A stretch of DNA of 64,000 nucleotides from CAKKQX01 sp963734595 (GCA_963734595.1 CAVTHV010000011.1:149512-213511); one strand, 5' to 3'. Numbered from the stretch's first letter, positions 40,900-49,740 are shown. Numbers and translations are program-made. The notes: generated by a model from the letters alone, not told the origin.

Positions 40900-41751
40900 T
40901 CAGACGGCGAAATGCGCCTGGACGATTTCCATCAGCGCTTCGGCAAGCTCGATGTCGTCGGTGATGCGGATTGACCATCGCCACCTGGCAGGCCGTGACC
41001 GGGTCGAGTCCCGCATTCATCATGTTGGCCGCATACACCAGCGCGCGCGTCGAGGTCGCTTCCTCCAGCCCATGGTCCTTGAGCAGGCGCGCCTTGCGCC
41101 CGGCGGCGACCAGCTTGGTGCGCGATCTCGGTCGAAATGCCCGGCACTTCGTTGACGATGATCTTGCGCTCGACTTCCTCCGGCGGAAAATCGAAATTGA
41201 TCGCGATGAAGCGCTGCTTGGTCGAAGGCTTGAGGTCCTTCAGCACCGTCTGGTAGCCGGGGTTGTAGGAAATCACCAGCATGAAATCCTCGTGCGCGTC
41301 GATCTCCTGGCCTTTCTTCTCGATCGTGAGCCGGCGCCGGTGATCGGTCAGCGAGTGGATCACCACCGTCGAGTCGGTGCGCGCCTCGACGATCTCGTCG
41401 AGATAGCAGATCGCGCCGACCTTGACCGCGCGCGTCAGCGGACCGTCCTGCCACACGGTTTCCGCGCCTTCGAGCAGGAAGCGGCCGACCAGGTCCGAGC
41501 TGGTCAGGTCCTCGTGGCACGACACGGTCACCAGCGGCCGCTTCAGCTGAAACGCCATGTATTCGAGAAAGCGCGTCTTGCCGCAGCCGGTCGGGCCCTT
41601 GAGCATCACCGGCAGGCGTTTTCTGTAGGCCGCCTCGAAAATCGCGATCTCGTTGCCCTGCGGCTCGTAGTACGGCGCGACATCGCCCGGCCTGGGGCAA
41701 CTGCACGATATCGTGTTCAACACCGCGGATGCGGTTTACTGCTGTCTTCAT
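40900..41751 (-). CDS. CbbQ/NorQ-type MoxR AAA+ ATPase (frameshifted)
   Basis: A MoxR-group chaperone ATPase of about 283 residues. ATG 41751 follows GAGGTG. The Walker A is VMLKGPTGCGKTRFLEYMAF, then TVSCHEDLTSSDLVGRFLL, Walker B AICYLDEIVEARTDS, and sensor region FMLVISYNPGYQTVLKDLKP with STKQRFIAINFDFP. Frames shift near 41695 (start of the protein), 41125 and 40965. It precedes the VWA gene by four bases, the standard pair arrangement. The target enzyme is not identifiable here. Confidence 0.85.
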
Positions 41752-41773
41752 TTACACCTCAAAATCAATATTT

Positions 41774-41937
41774 AGCCGCCAAGGCCGCCAAGCACGCCAA
41801 GGAAAACTCAATCAGAAAATAACACCAGACCTCAATACTGCATCTAAACTCACTACCTGCATCCAGGTCAGAACTACCCGAATCCATCTTGGCTTATTCC
41901 CTGTTTCATCTTGGCGTTCTTGGCGGCCTTGGCGGCT
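41774..41937. repeat. 28-bp inverted repeat of GCCGCCAAGG words
   Basis: Arms 41774-41801 and 41910-41937 match at 27 of 28 positions in inverted orientation, with 108 bp between. The words AGCCGCCAAGGCCGCCAAG and ACGCCAAG are the same family as at 22.9-23.3 kb. The array lies between the ATPase gene and the next hypothetical gene. Confidence 0.8.
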
Positions 41938-41941
41938 CGAA

Positions 41942-42376
41942 TCAGTCTTGCAATCGACCTTCGCGAATGCAGCGCGTCTTCATATAAAGGTAGATATGCC
42001 GCGCCGTCCGCACCGCCATCTTTTCCGCCACCGCCGGCAACGCGTCCTGCCGTCCCATATTAATACAGTTTCGGTAGTACACAAGTTCCCGGCAGTTGTC
42101 GCGAATCGCGTTCCAGGTGGGCTCGCCCTTCACCAGCACCTTGAAGACGTCGAGTATATCCTCGGCGGCCGCGTCGGGAATCCGCTTTTTTCCCTCGTCG
42201 GCGATACAGGCGACGAGCAGCCGCTTGACCAGCATGGTGGCGTGATCGAGCGTCGGCGCGAGCGGCAGCGCTGCGGCGGCGGTGATTTTCTGTTCGAGCG
42301 CGGCAAGCTCGCCGTGGACTTCCCGGAAAACTTCCTGCAACTGGCCTGCGCCGGGGTTACGGTCTAGAATCAGCAT
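41942..42376 (-). CDS. Hypothetical protein, 144 residues
   Basis: I do not recognise a family. The protein is soluble and mostly helical: GAGQLQEVFREVHGELAALE, TMLVKRLLVACIADEGKKR, DILDVFKVLVKGEPTWNAI, and a cysteine pair in CRELVYYRNCINMGRQDALP. It starts MLILDRNPG at 42376 and stops at 41942-41944, immediately after the inverted repeat. Same strand as cbbQ/cbbO and 190 bp upstream of them, so a functional link is possible but unproven. It diverges from the next gene. Confidence 0.6.
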   Translation of the reverse strand: MLILDRNPGAGQLQEVFREVHGELAALEQKITAAAALPLAPTLDHATMLVKRLLVACIADEGKKRIPDAAAEDILDVFKVLVKGEPTWNAIRDNCRELVYYRNCINMGRQDALPAVAEKMAVRTARHIYLYMKTRCIREGRLQD

Positions 42377-42407
42377 CTGCTTATATTATCACAGCCCGGG
42401 GCAATCC

Positions 42408-42746
42408 ATGAATAAGCCGTTGATTAAAATGATTAAAATAAACAACATGCAATTCAATCCCAACCGCGATCCGCAAGTTCACCGCCGCACCGTGCGCGAG
42501 AACTTCCGCATCCAGGTCGTGCTTGACGCGACGGATCACAACGGCGGTGACGCGCACTGCACTCTGCATGACGAAAACAACAAGGTGCTGGTGGAAAAAA
42601 CCGTGACGGTGCCCGGCACGTTCGACCACGAACTCTCATTTGCCACGCCGGGCGTGCGGCTGATCACGCTGTCCGTCGCAAGCAACGGGCAGCAATCGTC
42701 CCGGGATATCCGACTCGACGTGCTGGAACACGCATGGGTGGGCTAA
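42408..42746 (+). CDS. Hypothetical protein, 112 residues
   Basis: ATG 42408 with a weak GGGGC upstream; another in-frame ATG lies far upstream without support. The C-terminal two thirds look like a small beta-sandwich: NFRIQVVLDATDHNGGDAHC, VLVEKTVTVPGTFDHELSFA, TPGVRLITLSVASNGQQSSR. No signal peptide is seen. Function unknown. It precedes rquA on the same strand by about 140 bp and may be in its transcript. Confidence 0.6.
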   Translation: MNKPLIKMIKINNMQFNPNRDPQVHRRTVRENFRIQVVLDATDHNGGDAHCTLHDENNKVLVEKTVTVPGTFDHELSFATPGVRLITLSVASNGQQSSRDIRLDVLEHAWVG

Positions 42747-42883
42747 GCCGCCGCCACGCAGCCGGATTAGAAAGCGACTTCGGTCTCGTGTAACATGGTC
42801 GTGGATTTCGAGAATGTACTTCACCCGGGTACCGGATGAAACCCGCGCGACCGGTCGCCGCGCAACGTAAAGAAGGCAAATAC

Positions 42884-43597
42884 ATGAACGTCAGAACGGA
42901 TGCGGAGCGCGGGAGATTGCAGCGGCCGGTGGCCATCCCCGCCTACCTTCAGCAGACCTACTGGTGGGCTTACATCCATCCGAATGCAGTGCACGTTTTC
43001 GAGCGCCAATGGCTCGTCAACCTGATTTTGTGGGGTAATTTTGCGCGGTTGCGCGACGTCGCCCTCGACGACATGGGCAGCAGCCTTGGCGGACGCACGC
43101 TGCAGGTCGCTTGCGTCTACGGCGACTTTTCAGCGCGGCTCGCCAGCCGCATCGCGCCGGGCGGCATGCTCGATATCGTCGACGTGCTGCCGATCCAGTT
43201 GAACAACCTGAAGAAAAAGCTCCCGCCTTCCGCGCCGGTCACGCTTTATCAGCGCGATTCCACCCTGCTCGGTTTCCCGGATGCCAGTTACGACCAGGCG
43301 ATCCTCTTTTTCCTGCTGCACGAGCAGCCGGCGGAGGTGCGCAAACAGACCCTGAGCGAGGCGCTGCGGGTAATCAAGCCGGGGGGAAAGCTGGTGCTGG
43401 TGGATTACCACCGGCCGGGATGGCTGCATCCGCTGCGCTACCTGTTCCGGCCGATCCTGCGCGTGCTCGAGCCCTACGCGCTCGACCTGTGGCAGCACGA
43501 AATCAGCGAATGGCTGCCTGCGCATATCCGGCCGGAACAACTGCACAAGCAGACGTATTTCGGCGGCCTTTACCAGAAAGTGATCATCAAGGTCTGA
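42884..43597 (+). CDS. rquA: Rhodoquinone biosynthesis protein RquA
   Basis: RquA turns ubiquinone into rhodoquinone; recent work reports S-adenosylmethionine as the amino donor. The protein has the class I methyltransferase fold but a degenerate cofactor motif TLQVACVYGDFSARLA in place of the usual DxGxGxG, followed by DVLPIQLNNLKKKL. Other RquA-like segments are IPAYLQQTYWWAYIHPNAV, VFERQWLVNLILWGNF, ILFFLLHEQPAEVRKQTL, and TYFGGLYQKVIIKV at the end. ATG 42884 is preferred because AAGG lies eight bases upstream; an earlier in-frame ATG (42836) has none. The gene converges on frdD, with a MITE between. I did not confirm the family by alignment. Confidence 0.82.
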   Translation: MNVRTDAERGRLQRPVAIPAYLQQTYWWAYIHPNAVHVFERQWLVNLILWGNFARLRDVALDDMGSSLGGRTLQVACVYGDFSARLASRIAPGGMLDIVDVLPIQLNNLKKKLPPSAPVTLYQRDSTLLGFPDASYDQAILFFLLHEQPAEVRKQTLSEALRVIKPGGKLVLVDYHRPGWLHPLRYLFRPILRVLEPYALDLWQHEISEWLPAHIRPEQLHKQTYFGGLYQKVIIKV

Positions 43598-43615
43598 GCG
43601 GACCCGATTGCCTTC

Positions 43616-43677
43616 GCAGAGTCAGGCGCCGGCAACCATCGCCGGCGGGAACTTCGCCTGAACCGCTTCCCTGCCCT
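43616..43677. repeat. 62-bp direct repeat, left copy, flanking MITE copy 2
   Basis: The segment begins GCAGAGTCAGGCGCCGGC and ends CTTCCCTGCCCT, immediately before the MITE boundary. It is repeated at 43947-44007 with one indel and one substitution. It contains a GCCGGC-AACCATC-GCCGGC hairpin with no U-tract. Confidence 0.8.
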
Positions 43678-43679
43678 TA

Positions 43680-43944
43680 GAGCCCCTAACATAATGAAAC
43701 GCGCGATGCGCTGTCACGATTTTGGCTCAGGGCGCGAAGCGACCCGCAGCCAATATCGCGAATATTGGCAAGGGGAGCGACAATGCCATGGGCCAAAACT
43801 CGTGCCAGCCCGAAGGGTTGCAGCCAAAACCGGCGCTGACTTTGTCGGCCGGCTTGACCATATTCGCGATATGCTCTGCGCCACCCTTCGCGTCAGCGCC
43901 AATTTTGGCAGCAACGCACACGTGTTTCATTATGTTAGGGGCTC
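43680..43944. mobile_element. MITE-like element, copy 2 (265 bp)
   Basis: Same length as copy 1 and inverted relative to it; 254 of 265 positions agree. The terminal inverted repeats (43680-43700 and 43924-43944) are again a perfect 21 bp, although both differ from copy 1 at the seventh base: the C at one end is matched by G at the other. The element is flanked by TA on both sides (43678-43679 and 43945-43946). It lies between the convergent rquA and frdD genes. Confidence 0.75.
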
Positions 43945-43946
43945 TA

Positions 43947-44007
43947 GCAGAGTCAGCGCCGGCAACCATCGCCGGCGGGAACTTCGCCTGAATCGCTTCC
44001 CTGCCCT
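43947..44007. repeat. 61-bp direct repeat, right copy, flanking MITE copy 2
   Basis: This copy reaches the frdD stop codon (TGA at 44009-44007). It has the same GCCGGC-AACCATC-GCCGGC hairpin. Together with the left copy it brackets the MITE symmetrically. The whole 409-bp gap between rquA and frdD is made of these repeats and the MITE, plus 18 bp of unique sequence. Confidence 0.8.
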
Positions 44008-44360
44008 CAGGCAATACCGAGCAGCGCATAGGCCGCGACCAGCGTGCCGAGCAGCGCCAGGCCGTAGCATACGAGCTTGGTGGCGGTGTGTGCGTGCACG
44101 CCAAGATCGTGCGCAAGAATGGCGATGCGATGCGCGGCGTGCCACATAAACAGCGCCACCACGGCGAACAGAAAAATCTTGCCCACCCAGTTCTGCGCAA
44201 ACGCATGCATGTTCGCGTAGCTCATCGTGTCCGGCGCAAAAATCAACCCGTGCGGCACGGCGATGCCGGTAATGAAAACCAGCGCCGGGCCGATCAGTGC
44301 CGCCAGCATCCCGCCGGCGCCGAACAGGGCCCAGAAAATCGGTTCATTGGAACGTTTCAT
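44007..44360 (-). CDS. frdD: Fumarate reductase subunit D
   Basis: A 117-residue membrane anchor. It starts MKRSNEPIFWALFGAGGMLA, the canonical FrdD opening, and has three hydrophobic segments (about 15-35, 60-78 and 97-115). Conserved AHRIAILAHDLGVHA-type sequence near residue 78 corresponds to the heme-less FrdD quinone-site region. ATG 44360 overlaps the frdC stop (ATGA). FrdC and FrdD anchor FrdAB and form the quinol site. Intact. Confidence 0.9.
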   Translation of the reverse strand: MKRSNEPIFWALFGAGGMLAALIGPALVFITGIAVPHGLIFAPDTMSYANMHAFAQNWVGKIFLFAVVALFMWHAAHRIAILAHDLGVHAHTATKLVCYGLALLGTLVAAYALLGIA

Positions 44361-44755
44361 GGCTGCATCCCCCGCACGATGAATAACACCGCCAGACACG
44401 CGACCACCGCGGCGGCGAGGCCGGCGCCGGTGATCGTCCCGGGCTGCACGCGCTTGCCGCCGACGAACATGATCGGCATGGTCTTGGGCATGATCTTGAA
44501 CCAGCTCCAGGTGTGGTAGACGAAAGTCGCCAGCGCGATCAGGTGGAACACCAGCATCCACGGGGTTTTCAGGTACTGCAGCCAGCCGTTGAACGCAGCC
44601 TCGCCCTGGCTGAGCCGCACCAGGCCGACCAGCAGCACCACCGCATAGGCGGCAACGAGCAGCGCGGTGACTTCGCGCGCCATGTAGCGGATGAAATACG
44701 CATCGCGCTTCCACCAGCCATCCATGGACCGGACATAGGGACGCCGATTGCTCAT
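44357..44755 (-). CDS. frdC: Fumarate reductase subunit C
   Basis: A 132-residue membrane anchor starting MSNRRPYVRSMDGWWKRDAY, matching the FrdC pattern KRKPYVRPM-x-WW. Three membrane segments follow (about 28-48, 65-85 and 110-128), and HTWSWFKIMPKTMPIMFVGG is the characteristic loop. ATG 44755 overlaps the frdB stop (ATGA), so all four frd genes are translationally coupled or nearly so. Intact. Confidence 0.9.
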   Translation of the reverse strand: MSNRRPYVRSMDGWWKRDAYFIRYMAREVTALLVAAYAVVLLVGLVRLSQGEAAFNGWLQYLKTPWMLVFHLIALATFVYHTWSWFKIMPKTMPIMFVGGKRVQPGTITGAGLAAAVVACLAVLFIVRGMQP

Positions 44756-45509
44756 TTGTCTGCCCCCCCTGGCGTGACGAACCGGGTGAAATAATTGATC
44801 GCGCTGTTCATCTTGTTCTGGTTGATCGCATTGGCCGGATCGACGCCCTTCGGACAGACCTCGGAGCAGTAGCCGACCGCGGTGCATCCCCAGAAGCCCT
44901 CGTCCGCATACCCCAGTTTCAGGCGCTCGGCACTGCCCGCCGTCGCGCGAATCGGCGTTGTAGCGGTGCAGCAGCGCGAGCACGCCCGGGCCGGTGAACT
45001 TCGGATTGAGCCCGTACTGCGGGCAGGCGGCATAGCACAGCATGCAGTTGATGCAGGAGCTGAACTGCTCGTACATGTCGCGCTGCTGCGGCGTCTGCAG
45101 GTACTCGCCCTGCTCCAGCGTGCGCGGCTCCTTCGGAATGATGTAGGGCTTGATGCTCTCGAGCTTCGTGACGAAGTCGTCGGCATCGACGATCAGGTCG
45201 CGCTCGATCGGCAGGTGCGTCAGCGCCTCGACGCGCAATCTTGCCCGGATAATAATCGCGCAGGAAGGTCTTGCACGACAGCTTGGGCTTGCCGTCGATC
45301 ATCATGCCGCAGCTGCCGCAGATCGCCATCCGGCACGACCAGCGAAAGCTCACCGTTTCGTCGAGGAAGTCCTTGATGTACTGCAGCCCCTGCAGCACGG
45401 ACATGTCGTCGGTGAACGGAACCTTGTAGGTCTGCAGCACGGGTTCCTTGTCCTGCTCCGGGCGGTAGCGCAGGACTTCGATCTCGATTATTTTTTCGGT
45501 ATCAGCCAT
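44752..45509 (-). CDS. frdB: Fumarate reductase iron-sulfur subunit (two frameshifts)
   Basis: FrdB carries three iron-sulfur clusters from quinol to FrdA. ATG 45509 lies within the last codons of frdA. The 2Fe-2S ligands are in WSCRMAICGSCGMMIDGKPK; a frameshift near 45238 leads to ALTHLPIERDLIVDADDF and the cluster segment SSCINCMLCYAACPQYGLNP; another near 44940 leads to GCTAVGYCSEVCPKGVDPAN, the remaining cysteines. The span of about 252 codons is normal (E. coli 244). Confidence 0.9.
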
Positions 45510-47299
45510 GGGCTGCTCCCTGTTTCTTGCGTTCCTCATCGGCCTTCACGCCGGCGGCACCGTAGGCGCGCGTGCCCGGCTTGGACTTGGTGATCTTCAC
45601 GTCGCCGTACTCGATGCGCGGCGGACCGTCGCCGGTGTAGTAGGCAAGCGAGTGCTTGAGGAAATTGACGTCGTCGCGCTGCTCGTAGCCATCCAGGCGC
45701 TGATGCGAGCCGCGCGACTCCTTGCGGTTGATCGCCGACTGGACGATCGCCTGCTGCCACGTCGAGCAGATAGCCGAGTTCGATCGCGAGCAGCCAGTCG
45801 GTGTTGTAGACCTTCGACTTGTCGTCGACCCTCAGATTCTTGTAACGCTGCCTGAGTTCGCCGATCTTGTCGCAGGTTTCCTGCATGGTCGTGCCGAGGC
45901 GGTAGATGCCGCAGCCGCTCTCCATGCTCTTGGCCATCTCGTTGCGCAGCACCGCGATGCGCTCCGTGCCGCCGGATTTGTTGACGAGCCCAAGAGCGCG
46001 CGCCTGCACCGCTTCGGCCTGCTTCTCGATCGCGCCCGGATTGCTGATCGCCACCGACTTGGCGAAGTTCGCCGCCTCGACGCCGGCCACCTTGCCGAAC
46101 ACGATCAGTTCCGTCAGCGAGTTCGAGCCCAGCCGGTTGGCGCCGTGAATGCCGACGCTCGAGCACTCTCCGACCGAATACAGGCCCGGCAGCGAGGAGG
46201 CCGTCTTGCCGTCGGCCAGGATTCCGCCCATGGTGTAGTGCACGCCGGGCAGAACCGGGATCGGCTCGTGCGCCGGATCGATGCCCATGAATTCTTCCGC
46301 CAGCTCGTAGATCTGCGGCAGGCGCTCGCGCAGGTATGCCTCGCCGAGGTGGCGCAGGTCCAGATTCACCACCGAGCCGAACGGACCTTCGATCGTCCTG
46401 CCTTTCTGCTGCTCATGCCAGAACGCCTGGCTCAGGCGGTCGCGCGGGCCGAGTTCCATGAACTTGTTGCGCGGCTTGTCTTCGGGCGGCCCCAGGCCGT
46501 AATCCTGCAGGTAGCGATAACCGTCCTTGTTCAGGAGCAACCCGCCTTCGCCGCGACACGCTTCGGTGAACAGCAGGCCGGTGCGCGGCATGCAGGTCGG
46601 GTGATATTGCATGAATTCCATGTCGCGCAGCGGCACGCCGTGGCGGTAGGCGAGCGCCATGCCGTCGCCGGTGACGATGCCGCCATTGGTGTTCTCGCGG
46701 AACACGCGGCCCGCGCCGCCGGTGGCGATGATCACCGCTTTGGCCTGAATCAGGCGGAACTCGCCGGTGGCGATCTCGATCACGACTGCGCCCTGGACGC
46801 GACCGTCCTCGACCACCAGGTCGACGCAGAAATGCTCGTCGAAGCGCTTGATCGAGGGGTATTTGATCGAGGTCTGGAACAGCGTGTGCAGCATGTGGAA
46901 GCCGGTCTTGTCCGCTGCGAACCAGGTGCGCTCGATCTTCATGCCGCCGAAAGGCCGCACGTTGGCGTGGCCGTCCTCCTTGCGGCTCCACGGGCAGCCC
47001 CAGTGCTCCATCTGCACCATTTCTTCGTGGGCATGGGCAACGAAATACTCGACTACATCCTGCTCGCAGAGCCAGTCGCCGCCGCCTACGGTATCGTTGA
47101 AATGGTGGTCCAGACTGTCGTCGGGCCGCGTCACTGCGGCAGCGCCGCCTTCCGCGGCCACGGTGTGGCTGCGCATCGGGTAGACCTTGGAAATCAGCGC
47201 GATTTTCAGTGTCGGATCCGCTTCCGCGACCGCGATCGCGGCCCGCAATCCGCCACCGCCCGCGCCAACAATCGCTACGTCCGCCTTGAAAACTTCCAC
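45502..47299 (-). CDS. frdA: Fumarate reductase flavoprotein subunit (one frameshift)
   Basis: FrdA reduces fumarate to succinate on the inner face of the membrane. GTG 47299 follows AAGGAG by seven bases. The FAD fold is VAIVGAGGGGLRAAIAVAEA; the histidine for covalent FAD is in MRSHTVAAEGGAAAV; active-site segments are MEFMQYHPTCMPRTGLLFTE, ACRGEGGLLLNKDGYRY and LPGVHYTMGGILADG. A break near 45757 shifts to the C-terminus SAINRKESRGSHQRLDGYEQ and ADEERKKQGAAHG. About 599 residues (E. coli 602). The FrdC/FrdD anchors identify the complex as the E. coli-type fumarate reductase rather than a standard succinate dehydrogenase. Confidence 0.92.
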
Positions 47300-47316
47300 T
47301 ATTTACTCCTTTTATG

Positions 47317-47365
47317 GAGCCCAAGAATACAACCAAAAAAACTTTCTTAGTTTAATCTAGATCAA
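47317..47365 (-). promoter_or_regulatory. Predicted FNR-type class II promoter of frdABCD
   Basis: On the minus strand TTGATCTAGATTAA (47365-47352) matches the FNR consensus TTGAT-N4-ATCAA at nine of ten positions. A -10-like TATTCT lies at 47329-47324; with a start site seven bases further (47317), the palindrome is centred at -41.5, the class II activation position. The rest of the 262-bp gap upstream is AT-rich without repeats. Confidence 0.6.
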
Positions 47366-47561
47366 ACTTGGCGGAAGCAAGCCTACGGGCTCGGCAGAGA
47401 CATAAATTCTCTACCTAGAGTAAAAATATTCTAATTTGATGATATACGGTACAAGAGGAAAGAGGAGCCGGCGCGGCAGCCACGGCCGACCGGCGAGCCT
47501 TGATGCGGGACGGGAACCGTCCACAATTTGAGATGCCGGGGCGCCGTTCCCGGCACCCGGC

Positions 47562-47849
47562 TTATTCCACTACCTTGCCCAGCAGGCTGACCACATCGGT
47601 CTTGCTGCGCAACATCTGATCCGGAAACACGACGGTGATGGCATCGGTGGGGCAGATCGACTGGCACAAACCGCAGTACCAGCACTCGTCAGGGTAAGCG
47701 ATGACCGGAAGCTTCTCCTTGTTGTCTTCCTCTTTGTAGATCAGGTCGCCGGGACAGATCCAGTCGCAGAGATTGCAGCGGACGCAGGTCTCGGGATTGA
47801 TCTGGATGGGATTGTGCACTGCTTTTGCATTGATCGACATAATCGGCAT
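47562..47849 (-). CDS. Two-cluster ferredoxin, AprB-like
   Basis: A 95-residue protein with two 4Fe-4S motifs: ETCVRCNLCDWICPGDL (about residues 20-36) and DECWYCGLCQSICPTDAITV (about 54-73). ATG 47849 has AGGA five bases upstream and begins six bases after the flavoprotein stop, so the pair is co-translated. The ICPxDL and ECWYC patterns resemble AprB, the electron-transfer subunit of APS reductase, but no other sulfur-oxidation or sulfate-reduction genes are near. It most likely passes electrons to or from the adjoining flavoprotein. Confidence 0.85.
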   Translation of the reverse strand: MPIMSINAKAVHNPIQINPETCVRCNLCDWICPGDLIYKEEDNKEKLPVIAYPDECWYCGLCQSICPTDAITVVFPDQMLRSKTDVVSLLGKVVE

Positions 47850-47855
47850 CCGGTC

Positions 47856-49584
47856 CTATATCGTTGCCGCTTCCGCATTGCGCGCGAAAGCGTCGGCCAG
47901 CGGCCGGTCGGTGGAGAGGGTGCGCACAGCGGGGCCGTCCTTGCCGCGCTCGACAATGACGAACTTGCGCCAGTTCACGTCGTCGGTTTTCGGATAATCC
48001 ATTCGATGGTGCGACGAACCGGTGCGCGTCTCCTTGCGGGCCAGCGAAGCGGTGGCCATGATCTCGGCACTGAGGCGGATGTTCTTCGCTTCGTGTATGC
48101 GCATCACCCCGTGCAGGTCGTCGGCCTTGAGGCCGGTTTCCTGCTTGGCCAGCGCTCGCAGGGTGTCCAACGCGAGGCTGCAGCCCCTTGTCGTTGCGCC
48201 GCACGCCCACGTAGTCCGTCACGGTCTGCCGCGTCTCGTCTTCGAGCTGCCTCCAGCCCATGCCCTCGGAGCGCTCGAGATATCCGTCCGACTGTGCCCG
48301 CACCATGTCAGCCGCGGCCATGTCGATTTTGGGCAGCGCGCCGTTGTTCGCGCGTATGCGCTGGACCAGGCCTTCGCCCGCGATGTGCCCGAGCACCGCC
48401 GCGCCCGATATGCCGCCGCTGACCGTGGCGCAATCGCCGGCGGCGAACAGGGCCTCGACCGAGGTCTCGCCGTTGGTATCGACCGCCAGGCCGCTGCCGC
48501 GGAAATACACGCCGCTGCGCCGGATGCTCAGCTCGGTGATGGATACTTCCACCAGTTCATCGCGGAAATTGATCCCCTTCTGCTCATAGTAGGCCGGCAG
48601 CGTGTAGCGGTCGACCTGCAGGGTCGCTTCCATGTGATCGAGCATTTCGACCGGCAAATGGCGGCAATCGAGATAAATCGGACCGTTGCCGAGCAGATAC
48701 TCGTTGATCGCGGCATCGGCAATCACGGCGCGCCGCGCATTCTCGCCCTTCTTGTCGTACTTGAACATGAAGCGCTCGCCGCTCTTGTTGACGAAATACG
48801 CCCCGAGGCTCACCAGCGCATTCAGTCCCTGGCATGAGAATCCCTTGGGCGACAGCGTCGTTTCGACCGATTCCATGTTGGCGAGCGCTGCTCCCGCGCG
48901 ATAACCCATCGCGTGCGCATCGCCCGTGTTGTAGGGAATATGCCAGCTGTCGAAAGCCAGACCCGAGGCATTGAGCGAAATGCGGTTGACGTCGCCCGCC
49001 GCCAGCACCACGGCCTTGGCGCGGATCGCGTACCATTCGCCGGTGCGGAAGTTGAACGCCAGCCCGCCGTAGGCACGGTTGTCCTCGGTCAGCACCTGCA
49101 CGACCATGGTGCGCATCAACACGGTGGCCTTGCCCTTGCGCACCCGTTCGCCGATATGCTTCTTGAAATGGGTGCCGTCGAAGTTGATGTGATAGGTTCC
49201 CGGCAGGCCGAAAGAACGCAGCCGATAGTAGGTGCCGAGCCTGGGGTCCTTGAAGTCCACGCCGAAGGATTCGATCTTGCGGAAAATCCTCGGCATTTCA
49301 TGAATGACGCGGCTGGCGACCGCCATGTCCACGATGCCGTCGGTCAATTCCGGCACGTGCTTGATGAGAAATTCGGGCATGTCCCACTCGGGCCCCGAAT
49401 CCATCACGGTCAGGTAATGATCCACGCCGCAGCCAATGCTGCCGCAATGATCCAGCACCTTGCCTTTTTCGCAAATGACGACCTTCAGTCCGGCTTCGAG
49501 CGCGGGGATGGCCGCCATGCTGCCGGCCACGCCGCCGCCGATCACCAGGACGTCGGTATCGATTGTTTTCCATTCTTGTTTCAC
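47856..49584 (-). CDS. FAD-dependent oxidoreductase, AprA/fumarate-reductase-like (one frameshift)
   Basis: A flavoprotein of about 575 residues in the FrdA/AprA superfamily. GTG 49584 follows AGGAGA. FAD motif VLVIGGGVAGSMAAIPALEA; IGCGVDHYLTVMDSGPEWDM replaces the covalent-FAD histidine region of FrdA; AVVLAAGDVNRISLNASGLA, GISGAAVLGHIAGEGLVQRI near the C-terminus. A break near 48175 leads to RALAKQETGLKADDLHGVMR and LARKETRTGSSHHRMDYP, an AprA/FrdA helical-domain ending. Substrate unknown. Preceded by a promoter carrying the 40-bp element shared with the transport/dehydrogenase operon. Confidence 0.8.
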
Positions 49585-49663
49585 GGGTTCTCCTCTGCGC
49601 ATCAGCTCGGCTGGGCGCTGCAATGTGCGCCGCTCCCGGCGGCATGCGGCCGGCAGGATGACG

Positions 49664-49740
49664 ACAGTGCAGCATAAGCGCTACCCGGTGGCCAGGGTAG
49701 GGACGAAAATGGCTTTTTCTTGGAGTATTGTGCTATCGCA
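49664..49740 (-). promoter_or_regulatory. Predicted promoter A with the shared 40-bp element (flavoprotein operon)
   Basis: The element occupies 49701-49740, including TGGAGTATTGTG (49721-49732, plus strand) and GGAC at one end. It overlaps the AraC-gene stop codon. A -10-like TATGCT (49676-49671, minus strand) starts 25 bp from the element edge; a CTACCC/GGGTAG dyad (49681-49700) lies between. The inferred start site near 49664 gives an 80-base leader before GTG 49584. Confidence 0.6.

Noticed and set aside
43628..43646. GCCGGC hairpin as a rho-independent terminator between rquA and frdD
   Set aside because: The stem is only six pairs and no U-tract follows on either strand.
44007..47299. 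First read as a succinate dehydrogenase operon (sdhCDAB)
   Set aside because: Gene order is A-B-C-D, and the anchors begin NRRPYVRSM-x-GWW and KRSNEPIFWALFGAGGM, which are FrdC and FrdD patterns; the heme-ligand pattern of SdhC/SdhD is not seen.
47562..49584. Dissimilatory APS reductase (AprAB)
   Set aside because: Similarity is limited to the superfamily fold and ferredoxin spacing. There are no sat, aprM, qmo or dsr genes, and the context is carboxylate transport.
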